45,569 nt of DNA from an uncultured SAR86 cluster bacterium (GTDB taxonomy: Bacteria > Pseudomonadota > Gammaproteobacteria > Magnimaribacterales > AG-339-G14), in NCBI GenBank assembly GCA_902589965.1, contig CACIUX010000010.1, positions 1-45,569 of the forward strand, written 5' to 3'. Below the pieces are notes generated by a model, which saw nothing but the letters and a program-made list of their open reading frames with translations, ran no database searches and was not told the origin of the DNA. Both the position numbers and the translations under genes were made by a program. The first letter of the stretch is position 1; every line of letters starts with the position of its first letter. Shown in pieces: positions 19,400 to 29,042 of this stretch.

Positions 19400-21705
19400 A
19401 ATTTGTATCTCAATTTAAGAATAAATTGATCAGAATAAGTAGTCTCCCATCCGGTGGAATACAAATCTCCAAAAGATTTTAAATCTTTATCGTCGTCAAA
19501 ATAATATCCTCCTCTCGTATAAACTGCATAAAAATTAGAGAGGGGAGATAGTTCATATCTATACCTTATTTGAAATGCGACCTGACTTAATTCAAATGGA
19601 TTAATTGTCCCATCATAATTAATCATTTTTCCATCAGCACTAACATAATAAGGATCTGGATCATCAGCAGTGAGTGAATAAAATTGAGCTTTAATCCTTA
19701 ATTCGTGAATGTTGTCTTTAATCCATCCTAAAGATAAAGAGGAAGATAATTTCTTCTTTTTGTAATAGCCAAATACATTATCAAATTCATATTTAACCCA
19801 ATTTTTATATTCATCATATCTAATGAGAGCAAGATTTAAGTCGAGATCATTAGACGGCTTAATATTTGCACCTATGTTGAATCCCCAACCCTCACCTCTT
19901 TTAGAATTTGATTGATTGTCAAATTTATAACCTCCAGATGAACTTTCAATTTTTATGAAGGGTATAAAAGTCTTCTGTCTAGGTGCCGAATATCTCATAT
20001 TCAATGTGTATCCTCCTAACCTTCTTATAAAGGGAGAATCCGGATGATCTCTTGCTTCAACAAAATCTTTTCCGGGAGATAAGATACATTCACAAAAAAT
20101 ATCTATGGAAGAAAAATCCTTTAGATCTAAATTAAGTGATATCCACGCCATCGCCCCGCCGTTTATTCCTGAAATACTTCGTTGGTGACCGCCATTCACA
20201 TCCAATGTAAGACTTCTAACTAGAGATTCTTCTGAGAAATTGGTTTCTTTGTAAACAGCTGTAATGCCTGTTTCTGCAAAATTTCTCATGTCCAAATAAC
20301 CCATATCGTTCATGTCATAGCCTTCGTCATAGATACCAAAACCCCAAAGAGCGGAAAACTTTTCTGTAAAGTTTCTAGCTACTCTACCTCTTAAAGCTAC
20401 ACCTTCTGTTGTGGTTGATTCTGAATCTATGTTTGAATAACTTAACGTCCCTGAAAATCTGCTTGTTGCATCGAAGGAATAATCAAAGTCCATCGTATGG
20501 ACTTGGGCAGCTCTTGATATGTTTGGACGGTCAACATAAGTTAAAAGATAGCCAATACGAAGATCATCCAGACTTTTTCTGTATCTAATAGACTGGAAAT
20601 TCCTTCCTTTGTAGTATTTTCCATCTCGTTCAAAAGCTGAGAAAATTCCAAACTCATCACTAGCTTCAGTCTGGGTATATTTTAAGGCTAAGTCAATTTC
20701 ACTGTAGGTTTTTCTTTGCGAATTACAATCTGATTCGTCTATCTCTGAAGAGCAATCATAGTCTGGTCGAGCACCAATTCTTCTCGTGTTGATGAGAAAA
20801 GAAGTTCGACCCCTTATTTGAAAAAGATCCTGATTTTCTGTGAAGAATGGTCGTTTATCTTCGTAAAAAGTCTCTATTGCATCAAAACTCACAATGACAT
20901 CATCGCTTTCTACTTGGCCAAAATCAGGATTTAAAGTGACATCTAATCTTTTTTCTGAATCGATAGCCCAAAATATTTCTCCTCCAATTTTATTTTCTTG
21001 TTTTCCTGTAACCTCTTCTTGAGAAACTGAAATGTAAGGGAAGAAATCGACTTCCGAGGTAGAGTTGCTAGCAAAATTTCTTATTTTTATTGGATGAAAT
21101 CTTGAGATAAATTTTGTATCAGTCCAATTAATTTTAGGAAAACCATGCCATTCGTTTTTTAAAAAGTAACCCCTAGATGCCCTAACATTAATTTCAATGA
21201 ATTCTTTATCAGAAACTTCCAATGGAGCAACATCCCAAGGGATTAAAAACTCTGCAAACCAAGCATCGTCGGTTTGAGAAGTTTCAGCGAACCAAATTGC
21301 ATCCCAATCGGATGATGGTTGATTCTCGTTTGCCCAAACCGCATCTCCAATTGATCCACCCAAAGATACTGCAAAGCTATAGGCTCTTATACCGTTTCCA
21401 TTAAAGTCTATTGCAATGAAAGCTCTATCTGCTGATGCATCCATAACATCCCTTTTATGCAGCAAAGTTGTTTGATCCTCTATAGGTTGTTCATAATTTT
21501 TAAAGCCAAAATATATTCCATCTTCGTTAGCAAAATATAAAACTTCTGTTTCAACTTCTGGAGTTTCATAAGTTAGGGGCTCAGTTACAAAAAAAGTATT
21601 GATAATTCCTGCAGAATCCCACTCAATTTCATTTAATTTGCCATCAACAACAATCTCTGCAGATAGTGGTGAAAGTAGAAATAAAAGTATTAATTTTTTG
21701 GCCAT
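19396..21705 (-). CDS. DUF5916 / CBM9-like outer-membrane protein, copy 1, 769 aa
   Basis: A signal peptide (residues 1-16, cut after LSA) is followed by a carbohydrate-binding family 9-like domain (about 17-205; begins EIVVDGKLNEIEWDSA). Then comes the DUF5916 region with NPDFGQVESDDV and the YEDKRPFFTENQDLF block. The C-terminal half is rich in alternating hydrophobic and aromatic strands and ends in FILKLRYKF, a typical outer-membrane beta-barrel end with terminal Phe. Cysteines include a CEC motif and a Cys pair after ARPDYDC, all also present in copy 2. The function of DUF5916 is unknown; it is often linked to TonB-dependent uptake in marine bacteria. It lies 132 bases downstream of copy 2. 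Confidence 0.85.
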   Translation of the reverse strand: MAKKLILLFLLSPLSAEIVVDGKLNEIEWDSAGIINTFFVTEPLTYETPEVETEVLYFANEDGIYFGFKNYEQPIEDQTTLLHKRDVMDASADRAFIAIDFNGNGIRAYSFAVSLGGSIGDAVWANENQPSSDWDAIWFAETSQTDDAWFAEFLIPWDVAPLEVSDKEFIEINVRASRGYFLKNEWHGFPKINWTDTKFISRFHPIKIRNFASNSTSEVDFFPYISVSQEEVTGKQENKIGGEIFWAIDSEKRLDVTLNPDFGQVESDDVIVSFDAIETFYEDKRPFFTENQDLFQIRGRTSFLINTRRIGARPDYDCSSEIDESDCNSQRKTYSEIDLALKYTQTEASDEFGIFSAFERDGKYYKGRNFQSIRYRKSLDDLRIGYLLTYVDRPNISRAAQVHTMDFDYSFDATSRFSGTLSYSNIDSESTTTEGVALRGRVARNFTEKFSALWGFGIYDEGYDMNDMGYLDMRNFAETGITAVYKETNFSEESLVRSLTLDVNGGHQRSISGINGGAMAWISLNLDLKDFSSIDIFCECILSPGKDFVEARDHPDSPFIRRLGGYTLNMRYSAPRQKTFIPFIKIESSSGGYKFDNQSNSKRGEGWGFNIGANIKPSNDLDLNLALIRYDEYKNWVKYEFDNVFGYYKKKKLSSSLSLGWIKDNIHELRIKAQFYSLTADDPDPYYVSADGKMINYDGTINPFELSQVAFQIRYRYELSPLSNFYAVYTRGGYYFDDDKDLKSFGDLYSTGWETTYSDQFILKLRYKF
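20897..20933. repeat. 37-bp exact direct repeat inside DUF5916 copy 1 (partner at 23348-23384)
   Basis: These 37 bases encode the NPDFGQVESDDVIV region and are identical to 23348-23384 in the neighbouring paralogue. Exact identity over 37 bases, including third codon positions, points to a fairly recent duplication or to gene conversion. The two copies lie about 2.45 kb apart in the same orientation. Confidence 0.9.
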
Positions 21706-21761
21706 ATCTTAAGATTTATTTAGAACTTGAGTAAATCTGAAATAAGATCAATAAGGATGAT

Positions 21762-21778
21762 ATTTTATCTGAAATCAC
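21762..21778 (-). repeat. remnant matching the 3' end of the DUF4399 gene
   Basis: On the minus strand these 17 bases match 24225-24241, the 3' end of the DUF4399 coding sequence, at 16 of 17 positions. Both would encode V-I-S-D-K-I. The similarity continues more weakly for about 15 bases. Each element sits just upstream of a DUF5916 gene (57 and 39 bases). It is probably the scar of a second DUF4399 copy lost after tandem duplication. Confidence 0.6.
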
Positions 21779-21837
21779 ATCATCAATGTTGAAGTCAGAT
21801 TAACTTATATATTTTTTAATGGAAGTTATGAATATTT

Positions 21838-24186
21838 TTACGATGAAAATCTGTATCTTATTTTTACAATAAATTGATCCGAGTAAGTTGTATCCCATCC
21901 TTTTGAATAAAGCTTTTCAAATGATGATGAGGACATATCAGAGCTGAAATAATCTCCACCTCTAGTGTAGACCACATAAATATGAGATAGAGGTGCCAAC
22001 TCATACCTATACCTGATTTGAAATGCCACTTGGCTCAATTCAAATGAATTTAGGTTAACATCAGCGGACTTCATTTTTCCTTCAGGTGATACAAAAAAAG
22101 CTTCGGGATCTTTTGCAGTTAAAGAGTAAAACTGAGCTTTTATTCTTAATTCATGCTTTCTTTCATAATACCCTAAAGATAAAGAGGATGAGAGTTTCTT
22201 CTTATGGTAGTAGCCGAACACGTTGTCGTATTCAAATTTGCTCCAGTTTTCGTCCTCATCATATCTAATTAGACCCAAATTAATATTAAGATTATCTGTT
22301 GGTTTTACAGTTGCGCCCAAATTAAAACCCCAACCTTCCTCTTTTCTCGATAGCAAAGAATCATCAAATTCATATCCTGATGATCTGCTTTCCACCTTCA
22401 TTGAAGGAATAAATACAAGGGTCTCTGGTGCCTCATAGCTAATAGCAAAGGTGTATCCTCCTTTATTTCTAATATAAGGCGCATCTGGGAAACCTCTCGT
22501 TTCCATATAATCTTTACCGGGATCAAGAAAGCACTCACAACTCAGTCTTACAGAAGAAAAATCCTTAAAATCTAGACTTAAACTCACATTAGCTAAAGAC
22601 CCGCCGTAAATTCCTGAGGCACTTTTATTAAATCCACCATTCGAGTCAACAGTCAAACTTTGGAGAGGAGAGTTTTTAGCAAATTCAGCTTCTCTATAGT
22701 TTGCTACCCATCCAGTTGACATATATTCCTTCATTTCACTGTAACCCATATCGTTAATGTCATATCCTTTGCCATAAGATGAGAAAGCCCATAAACCAGA
22801 GAATTTTTTTGTAAATTGTTTCGAGATAAGAGCTCTTATTGCAGATCCATTCTTGGATAAATTAGGATCATCAATATCTGAGTAACTTAACATTCCAAAA
22901 AAACGAGTATCTTGATTGATAAAATATTCGTAATCAAAAGTGTGTACTTGAGCGCTCCTTGAAATGTTTGGTTTATCTGCATAAGTTAAAAGATAGCCTA
23001 CTTTCCCTTCATTAAAATTTCTTCTGTAGCGAATAGCTTGGAAATTTCTTCCTTTATAAATATCCGTTCCTCTTTCAAAAGCAGAGAAGATACCAAACTC
23101 GTTAAGTACTCCTGATTGGGTATATCTTAGGGCAAGGTCGATATCGCTAGTAGATGAATTATCTTGAAGACATTTTTCAGCTAATCGTTCACTAAGCTGG
23201 TTACAATCATAATCTGGAGCTGCTCCAATTCTTCTTGTATTTATTAGATAAGTTCTCCAGCCAGTTATTTGAAATAAGTTTTGATTTTCAGTGAAGAATG
23301 GCCTCCTATCTTCATAATAAGTCTCCGTTGAATCAAAATTCACAATAACATCATCGCTTTCTACTTGGCCAAAATCAGGATTTATAGTTACATCTAATCT
23401 CTTTTCAGCATCTATAGACCAAAATATTTCTCCACCTATTTTATTTATTTGCTCGTCTGTAACTTGCTCTTGTGAAATTGAAATATATGGGTAAAAGTCA
23501 GCATCACTTTGAGCATCACGGGCATAATTCTTAATTCTGATAGGTTCAAATTTTGATAAAAAGGCTGAATCGGTGCTCCAAATAGCAGGAAAACTTGACC
23601 ATTCATTGCTGAGAAAATCAAAAGTATTTATTCTTATTTTTATTTCTAGTTCATCTTCGGTAGAAGAACTAATGGGTGCTACATCCCAAGGTATCAGAAA
23701 TTCAGAGTACCAAGCTTCACTATCTTGACTGGTTTTGACGAACCACACCCCATCCCAGTCCTGATTGAACTGATTTTCATTTGAAACTGTCCCATCGCCG
23801 ACAGAATCTCCTAAGGAAGTTCCAAAAGAAAATCCATTGTTACCATTTCCAACAAAATCAATGATAATGAAATTTCTATCTCCGTCAGCCATCCATGCAT
23901 CCCGCTTATGTTGAATTGGCGTTTGTCTTTCTGGAGGTTTAAAATTTTTAAAACCGAAATAAATGCCTTTTTCGTTGGCAAAATATAAAACTTCGGTTTT
24001 GTACTTTGATTTCTCTAAGGTGTTTGGCTGAACGACTACAAGGTCATCAATCAGCTTTGCTGAGCTCCATTCTACTTCGTCAAGAATTCCATCGATGAAA
24101 ATTTCACTTACTGAAAAGCTAGATAGAGTGAGTAAATATAAAAAAATAATGAATTTTTTCTTAAATTTTAAGATTGCTTTAATCAA
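21838..24186 (-). CDS. DUF5916 / CBM9-like outer-membrane protein, copy 2, 782 aa
   Basis: This is a close paralogue of the gene at 19396, with the same order: signal peptide (about 1-27), CBM9-like domain (IFIDGILDEVEWSSA onward), DUF5916 core (NPDFGQVESDDV, YEDRRPFFTENQNLF) and a beta-barrel C-terminus ending FIVKIRYRFSS. The CEC motif and the Cys pair after AAPDYDC are conserved between the copies. The start is TTG at 24186; no ATG gives a full signal peptide. It lies 19 bases after the DUF4399 gene, so the two are probably cotranscribed. Function is unknown; an outer-membrane role in binding or passage of a carbohydrate-like ligand is only inferred from the CBM9-like domain. Confidence 0.85.
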   Translation of the reverse strand: MIKAILKFKKKFIIFLYLLTLSSFSVSEIFIDGILDEVEWSSAKLIDDLVVVQPNTLEKSKYKTEVLYFANEKGIYFGFKNFKPPERQTPIQHKRDAWMADGDRNFIIIDFVGNGNNGFSFGTSLGDSVGDGTVSNENQFNQDWDGVWFVKTSQDSEAWYSEFLIPWDVAPISSSTEDELEIKIRINTFDFLSNEWSSFPAIWSTDSAFLSKFEPIRIKNYARDAQSDADFYPYISISQEQVTDEQINKIGGEIFWSIDAEKRLDVTINPDFGQVESDDVIVNFDSTETYYEDRRPFFTENQNLFQITGWRTYLINTRRIGAAPDYDCNQLSERLAEKCLQDNSSTSDIDLALRYTQSGVLNEFGIFSAFERGTDIYKGRNFQAIRYRRNFNEGKVGYLLTYADKPNISRSAQVHTFDYEYFINQDTRFFGMLSYSDIDDPNLSKNGSAIRALISKQFTKKFSGLWAFSSYGKGYDINDMGYSEMKEYMSTGWVANYREAEFAKNSPLQSLTVDSNGGFNKSASGIYGGSLANVSLSLDFKDFSSVRLSCECFLDPGKDYMETRGFPDAPYIRNKGGYTFAISYEAPETLVFIPSMKVESRSSGYEFDDSLLSRKEEGWGFNLGATVKPTDNLNINLGLIRYDEDENWSKFEYDNVFGYYHKKKLSSSLSLGYYERKHELRIKAQFYSLTAKDPEAFFVSPEGKMKSADVNLNSFELSQVAFQIRYRYELAPLSHIYVVYTRGGDYFSSDMSSSSFEKLYSKGWDTTYSDQFIVKIRYRFSS

Positions 24187-24205
24187 TGAAGTCTATTAGG
24201 AGAAT

Positions 24206-24604
24206 TTATTTAATAAAGATAGTGATTTTGTCTGAAATCACTGGTTCTTTGTGTGGTATGTGGAGATAGTTGCCCATTAAAAGTTGCAAAGTTCTTTTTC
24301 CCTTTGGTAATTCAAGGATTGCTTCAGTCTGACCTTTACCAAAGTGGATATGGTTTTTATTGGCGGGGATGGGTTTCGAAAGATCAGGCAAATTTTCTAA
24401 ATCAACGAGGAGGTGATGATGTCCGGTATTAGGAAAATCTATACCAGCTGGAGCAACTCCCATTCCAGATAACCCAAAAACTATTTTTATAGGTCCATTT
24501 AGCGTTGCACCATCTTTAGGCTCGATAAAATAAAGTTTATTCTCGCTTGAAAATCCGAGACTTGAGAAGAAAACAAAAATTATAAGATAAAAAAACTTAG
24601 ACAT
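24206..24604 (-). CDS. DUF4399 domain periplasmic protein, 132 aa
   Basis: A signal peptide covers about residues 1-19 (cut near GFS). The rest is a single DUF4399 domain: FIEPKDGATLNGP, FGLSGMGVAPAG, NTGHHHLLVD, the NHIHFGKGQTEA block and GKRTLQLLMG. The many His residues (GHHH, HIHF, HIPH) suggest metal binding, but the family has no assigned function. It overlaps the flavin reductase gene by 8 bases and precedes the DUF5916 pair. A trace of a second copy is visible at 21762-21778. Confidence 0.85.
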   Translation of the reverse strand: MSKFFYLIIFVFFSSLGFSSENKLYFIEPKDGATLNGPIKIVFGLSGMGVAPAGIDFPNTGHHHLLVDLENLPDLSKPIPANKNHIHFGKGQTEAILELPKGKRTLQLLMGNYLHIPHKEPVISDKITIFIK

Positions 24605-25055
24605 ATTTTCCTTCTTGATATACCAAGGGTTTTAAAACGTCATTATGAATTAAATCTTGTACCTCGCCAACGAAGATTGAATGAGTGGTATCTTCCATAA
24701 TTGCTTTTAATTTACAAAAGAGGTTTGATTGAGCATTTTCTAAATATGGAGTCTCTTCTCTATTAAGCCAAGAATCATTAGAAAATCTTTCGTTTATTTT
24801 CTCTGAGTTGCTACAAATATCAGCTACATGTTTTTGTCCATTACTCAACAAATTGAGACAAAATGACTCAGTTGTTTTTAAAAAATCATGCATGGCAGCA
24901 GATTTATTAATACAAACTAACATTCTTGGTGGATCAGCTGATAACGAAGCTACTGAAGAAACTGTCATTGCCTCTTTCGAATCTGAATTTCCTGAAGAAA
25001 TTACATATACAGTTTGAGCTTGCGTTCTTAAAATATTTAGAAATATATCTTGCAT
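24597..25055 (-). CDS. flavin reductase family protein (FMN-binding split barrel), 152 aa
   Basis: The protein resembles HpaC-type NAD(P)H:flavin oxidoreductases that supply reduced flavin to monooxygenases. Visible parts are the AMTVSSVASLSADPPRMLVCI strand-turn with the flavin phosphate site, the FCLNLLS segment, and the terminal IFVGEVQDL and PLVYQEGKY. Length is slightly short for the family (about 160) but both ends are recognisable. It overlaps the DUF4399 gene, and is divergent from rsmD with a 38-base gap. No partner monooxygenase is in the window. Confidence 0.85.
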   Translation of the reverse strand: MQDIFLNILRTQAQTVYVISSGNSDSKEAMTVSSVASLSADPPRMLVCINKSAAMHDFLKTTESFCLNLLSNGQKHVADICSNSEKINERFSNDSWLNREETPYLENAQSNLFCKLKAIMEDTTHSIFVGEVQDLIHNDVLKPLVYQEGKYV

Positions 25056-25093
25056 TGATAAGTGATTAGAAAAGAGAATTATAAAAGAAAATT

Positions 25094-25663
25094 ATGAGCA
25101 ATAAAGCAAATAAAGGTTCATTTAGAATAATCAGCGGAAAATATAAAGGAAGAAAATTCGAATTCTTACCTTCCAAAGATCTTAGACCGACTCCAGACAG
25201 ACTAAGGGAAACATTGTTTAATTGGCTTGGACAGGTCATTGATCATAAAACTTGTCTTGATTTATTTTCAGGAACAGGTTCTTTAGGGCTGGAATCATTG
25301 TCTAGAGGTGCTCACAAAGTTACATTTATCGAAAAAAATTTTGAGCACTTTGATAAATTAAAAAGCTATATCGAAAAGCTAGATGCTATTGAGGATATAT
25401 CAATAATTAATGAAGATGTCCTTGCTTGGTTAGATGAAGCAAATGATGAGTTTGATCTAATTTTTGTCGATCCTCCATTCTATGAGCAACTTGCTGAACA
25501 AGTTCTATTAAAAATTAAAACAAAATCCCTTCTTGCTAAGTCTGGAAATATTTATCTTGAAGTAGAAAAAGATCTAGACTTAAGTTTTTTAGAAAATAAT
25601 TGGGAGGTTATAAAAGAGACTAACTCTGGTAAAAAGCAATATTTACTTCTCAAAGAAAAATAG
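25094..25663 (+). CDS. rsmD: 16S rRNA (guanine-966-N2)-methyltransferase RsmD, 189 aa
   Basis: RsmD methylates G966 of 16S rRNA on the 30S subunit. The N-terminal signature FRIISGKYKGRKFEF is followed by LRPTPDRLRETLFNWL, the SAM-binding DLFSGTGSLGLESLSRGA, and the catalytic DPPF motif in IFVDPPFYEQL. Length is normal. The gene stands alone on the plus strand. Its stop abuts the convergent rho stop with no base between. Confidence 0.95.
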   Translation: MSNKANKGSFRIISGKYKGRKFEFLPSKDLRPTPDRLRETLFNWLGQVIDHKTCLDLFSGTGSLGLESLSRGAHKVTFIEKNFEHFDKLKSYIEKLDAIEDISIINEDVLAWLDEANDEFDLIFVDPPFYEQLAEQVLLKIKTKSLLAKSGNIYLEVEKDLDLSFLENNWEVIKETNSGKKQYLLLKEK

Positions 25664-26926
25664 TTACTTACCTTTCTTCATTGAACTGAAGAATTCATTG
25701 TTTGTCTTGTGTTTTCCAAGTTTGTCTATGAGCCATTCAGTTGCATCGACATCTTCCATATCATTTAGAAGCTTTCTGAGAATATTTATTCTCTGAAGTT
25801 CGGCATCATCGGTTATCAGCTCTTCTCTTCTTGTGCCTGAACGCCTTATGTTAATGGCTGGAAAGACTCTTCTTTCAGCAATTGCTCTATCAAGATGAAT
25901 TTCTTGATTTCCTGTGCCTTTAAATTCTTCGTAGATTACTTCGTCCATTCTCGATCCAGTGTCAATAAGCGCTGTAGCAATAATGGTGAGACTTCCTCCA
26001 CCTTCTATATTTCTGGCAGCACCAAAAAATCTTTTTGGTTTTTCAAGGGCATTGGCGTCAACACCACCTGTTAATATTTTCCCAGAAGCCGCTTGAGTAG
26101 AGTTATAAGCTCTTGCCAAACGAGTGATTGAATCTAACAAAATAATGACATCATTTTTTGTTTCAACAAGTCTTCTAGCTTTGGCAATTACCATCTCAGC
26201 TACTTGAACATGTCTTGATGGAGGTTCGTCAAAGGTAGACGCGATTACCTCCCCTCGAACAGAACGTTTCATGTCAGTAACCTCTTCAGGTCTTTCATCA
26301 ACTAAAAGAACCATGAGCTTACTGTCAGGGCTATTCCTTTCAATTGAATGGGCGATGGTTTGAAGAAGAAGAGTTTTTCCTGCTTTGGGTGGAGAAACAA
26401 TAAGTCCTCTCTGACCCTTACCTGTTGGGGCAGTTAAATCAATTATTCTTGCTGATAAATCTTCAGTTGTTCCATTCCCTGCCTCCATCACGATTCTTTC
26501 TTCAGGAAACAAAGGTGTTAAGTTTTCAAAAGCGACTTTTGATTTCGTTTGCTCTGGTGCATTAAAGTTGATCTCATCAATCTTTAATAAGGCAAAATAT
26601 CTCTCGCCCTCTTTTGGTGGTCTTATTTTTCCAGATATAGAATCACCTGTTTTGAGTCCAAATCTTCTTATTTGGCTTGGTGAAACATATATGTCGTCTG
26701 CACCTGCTAAATAAGAAGACGACGGTGATCTCAAAAATCCAAACCCATCATTTAAAATTTCAAGAACTCCCTCGCCCTCAATATCTTCACCTTTTCCAGA
26801 ATGAGATTTGAGAATTCCAAAAATAACATCTTGTTTTTTTGAACGGGCTAAATTTTCAATACCCATGTCCTCAGCGAGACTGAGCAATTCTTCTACGGGC
26901 TTGGCTTTTAATTCGCCTAAATGCAT
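25664..26926 (-). CDS. rho: transcription termination factor Rho, 420 aa
   Basis: Rho is the hexameric RNA helicase that ends transcription. The N-terminal helical domain starts [20 protein letters not shown]. The cold-shock-like RNA-binding domain has RNP1 GFGFLR at 61-66. The RecA-like motor has Walker A PPKAGKT at 179-185 and Walker [17 protein letters not shown]. There is no long acidic or basic insertion; length equals that of E. coli Rho. It follows trxA by 84 bases, the common trxA-rho order. A 13-base palindrome lies upstream at 26953-26965. Confidence 0.97.
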   Translation of the reverse strand: MHLGELKAKPVEELLSLAEDMGIENLARSKKQDVIFGILKSHSGKGEDIEGEGVLEILNDGFGFLRSPSSSYLAGADDIYVSPSQIRRFGLKTGDSISGKIRPPKEGERYFALLKIDEINFNAPEQTKSKVAFENLTPLFPEERIVMEAGNGTTEDLSARIIDLTAPTGKGQRGLIVSPPKAGKTLLLQTIAHSIERNSPDSKLMVLLVDERPEEVTDMKRSVRGEVIASTFDEPPSRHVQVAEMVIAKARRLVETKNDVIILLDSITRLARAYNSTQAASGKILTGGVDANALEKPKRFFGAARNIEGGGSLTIIATALIDTGSRMDEVIYEEFKGTGNQEIHLDRAIAERRVFPAINIRRSGTRREELITDDAELQRINILRKLLNDMEDVDATEWLIDKLGKHKTNNEFFSSMKKGK

Positions 26927-26952
26927 AACAAATTTTGGGATTTAATTAAAGA

Positions 26953-26965
26953 TTGTCTAAGACAA
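26953..26965. repeat. inverted repeat TTGTC-taa-GACAA upstream of rho
   Basis: A perfect palindrome with 5-base arms and a 3-base centre sits 27 bases before the rho ATG, in the trxA-rho gap. It could be an operator half-site pair or a small RNA hairpin in the rho leader. It has no U-tract, so it is not a terminator. Chance occurrence is possible in AT-rich DNA. Confidence 0.3.
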
Positions 26966-27010
26966 GGTCAATAAATGTAACACCTAAGCTAGCCCTAGTC
27001 TAGGTTAAAT

Positions 27011-27331
27011 TTATAGGTGTTCTTCCAAAAAGGATAGAAGCTGAGACTTTGATAAAGCGCCTATCGCCTGATCAACTACCTCTCCATCTTTGAATAGAAC
27101 TAACGTAGGAATGCTCATTATGTTTAATTGGGCTGCTAACTCTTGATTTTCATCCACATCAACTTTGCCAACCGTCAGCTTATCTGACATGTCTGAAGCA
27201 ACTTCCTCAAGTATTGGGGCTACCATTTTGCATGGACCACACCATTCTGCCCAATAATCGACTAAAACGGGTTTATTTGACCCAACTGTTTCTGTGAAGT
27301 TTTCCTTATTTAATTCTATTGTGTTACTCAT
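27011..27331 (-). CDS. trxA: thioredoxin 1, 106 aa
   Basis: This is the general cytosolic dithiol reductant. It carries WCGPC with C31 and C34, the DYWAEWCGPCKMV block, the KVDVDEN segment and cis-Pro in SIPTLVLF. There is no signal peptide and length is typical (about 108). It lies between ilvD and rho in a co-directional run, with 35 bases before it and 84 after it. Confidence 0.97.
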   Translation of the reverse strand: MSNTIELNKENFTETVGSNKPVLVDYWAEWCGPCKMVAPILEEVASDMSDKLTVGKVDVDENQELAAQLNIMSIPTLVLFKDGEVVDQAIGALSKSQLLSFLEEHL

Positions 27332-27366
27332 AATTTTTATATTAGGTTAAATTTTAAAAATGCAAA

Positions 27367-29037
27367 TTAAAAATCGTCTGTTACAGCGCCCTCGGAAGCT
27401 GAAGATACTGATCTGGCGTATTTAGCTAACACTCCTCTGCTAGGAGGTTCTTTTAAAGATTGCCAGTTTTTCTTTCTATCTGCTAACTGTTCTTCTGAGA
27501 TATCAATGTTTATTTGATCTTTTTTTGCATCTATGGTGATTAAATCTCCATTCTGTAAAAGTCCAATTGGACCTCCATTCGCTGCTTCAGGAGTAATATG
27601 GCCAACTACAAAACCATGAGATCCGCCTGAGAACCTTCCATCAGTAATTAGAGCAACTTTATCTCCTAGCCCAGCTCCCATGATTGCCGCAGTCGGTTTT
27701 AGCATTTCACGCATACCCGGTCCTCCCACAGGACCTTCGTATCTGATAACAATTACCGAACCTTCTTGAATGGTATTATTGAAAATTGCTTCAACAGCCT
27801 CTTCTTCAGATTCAAAAATTATTGCAGGACCAGAAAAAGATAGTCCTTCTTTCCCAGTTATTTTAGCTACAGCTCCTTGAGGAGCTAGATTGCCTTTCAA
27901 AATTCTAATGTGACTTTCTTTTTTTATAGGTTTACTAATTTGAGCAATAATTTTTTGATCGTCTTTATAGGGTTCTATGTCTTTAAGATTTTCTTCTAAA
28001 GTTTTTCCTGAAACGGTCATACAGCTTCCGTCCAGTAATCCATCATTAAGCATCATTTTCATTAAGGGTTGAATACCGCCCTGTTCATTCAGATCACTCA
28101 TTAAATAGTAACCAGAAGGCCTGATGTCAGATAAAACAGGTGTATTTTTCCCTATCCTAGTAAAGTCGTCTAAATTTAAATCAACATTTGCTGATTTTGC
28201 CATTGCAAGGAGATGAAGGACTGCGTTAGTAGAGCCACCTAGTGCAATAACTACTTTAATAGAATTTTCAAAAGCGCTCTTGGTTAGAATATCGCTAGGT
28301 TTAATATCCTTTTCTAATAAGTAATCGATAGCCTTACCTACAGCCAGGCAATCATTTTTCTTCTCCTGAGAGATTGCATCTTGTGAGCTACTGCCAGGCA
28401 AACTCATTCCTAAGGCTTCAATTGCCGATGCCATAGTGTTTGCAGTGTACATTCCTCCGCATGAACCAGGCCCAGGGAGTGCATTTTTCTCAATTGCTAT
28501 TAGTTCGTCTTCACTTATTTGATTTTGAGAATATGCTCCAACCTTTTCAAGAACAGTGGCAAAATCAGTATGATCCTTCCCAGGCTTGATAGAACCACCG
28601 TAAACAAACAGACTTGGTCTATCTAACCGTATCAATCCCATCATACAACCTGGCATATTTTTATCGCATCCGCCGATTGCAACAACAGAATCAAATGACT
28701 GGCACCCAACAACAGTTTCAATTGAATCTGCAATGACTTCTCTAGAGACCAAAGAATATCTCATTCCAAGAGTACCCATTGAAATACCGTCAGAGATTGT
28801 GATGGTATTGAAAAGAACTGATTTGAGACCTGCATCATCAACAGAGCCACATATGGTTTGTGCTAATTCATTGATGTGCATGTTACAAGGAGTAACATTT
28901 GACCAAGTTGAAGCGATACCTACTTGTGGTTTTTTAAAATCCTCATCTGAAAAACCTGTTGGCCTAAGCATTGATCGAGCACCAGCTTGATCAATTCCAT
29001 CAACCAGAGAGGATGAATATTTTCTTTTTTTAGACAT
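27367..29037 (-). CDS. ilvD: dihydroxy-acid dehydratase, 556 aa
   Basis: IlvD dehydrates dihydroxyvalerates to 2-keto acids in branched-chain amino acid synthesis. The iron-sulfur ligands appear to be C51 (TPCNMH), C124 ([10 protein letters not shown]) and C193 (GPGSCGG). At 556 aa, with [10 protein letters not shown] near the N-terminus, it belongs to the shorter subgroup related to plant and mycobacterial [2Fe-2S] enzymes. E. coli IlvD is 616 aa and [4Fe-4S]. That would give better oxygen tolerance; this is inference from similarity. It is separate from ilvBNC (10 kb away) and starts 5 bases after the ABC ATPase stop. Confidence 0.96.
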   Translation of the reverse strand: MSKKRKYSSSLVDGIDQAGARSMLRPTGFSDEDFKKPQVGIASTWSNVTPCNMHINELAQTICGSVDDAGLKSVLFNTITISDGISMGTLGMRYSLVSREVIADSIETVVGCQSFDSVVAIGGCDKNMPGCMMGLIRLDRPSLFVYGGSIKPGKDHTDFATVLEKVGAYSQNQISEDELIAIEKNALPGPGSCGGMYTANTMASAIEALGMSLPGSSSQDAISQEKKNDCLAVGKAIDYLLEKDIKPSDILTKSAFENSIKVVIALGGSTNAVLHLLAMAKSANVDLNLDDFTRIGKNTPVLSDIRPSGYYLMSDLNEQGGIQPLMKMMLNDGLLDGSCMTVSGKTLEENLKDIEPYKDDQKIIAQISKPIKKESHIRILKGNLAPQGAVAKITGKEGLSFSGPAIIFESEEEAVEAIFNNTIQEGSVIVIRYEGPVGGPGMREMLKPTAAIMGAGLGDKVALITDGRFSGGSHGFVVGHITPEAANGGPIGLLQNGDLITIDAKKDQINIDISEEQLADRKKNWQSLKEPPSRGVLAKYARSVSSASEGAVTDDF

Positions 29038-29042
29038 TGATT

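Noticed and set aside
26986-27007. Imperfect inverted repeat just after the trxA stop as a terminator
   Set aside because: The stem is interrupted by a two-base mismatch, the loop is almost nil because CTAG is self-complementary, and no U-run follows.
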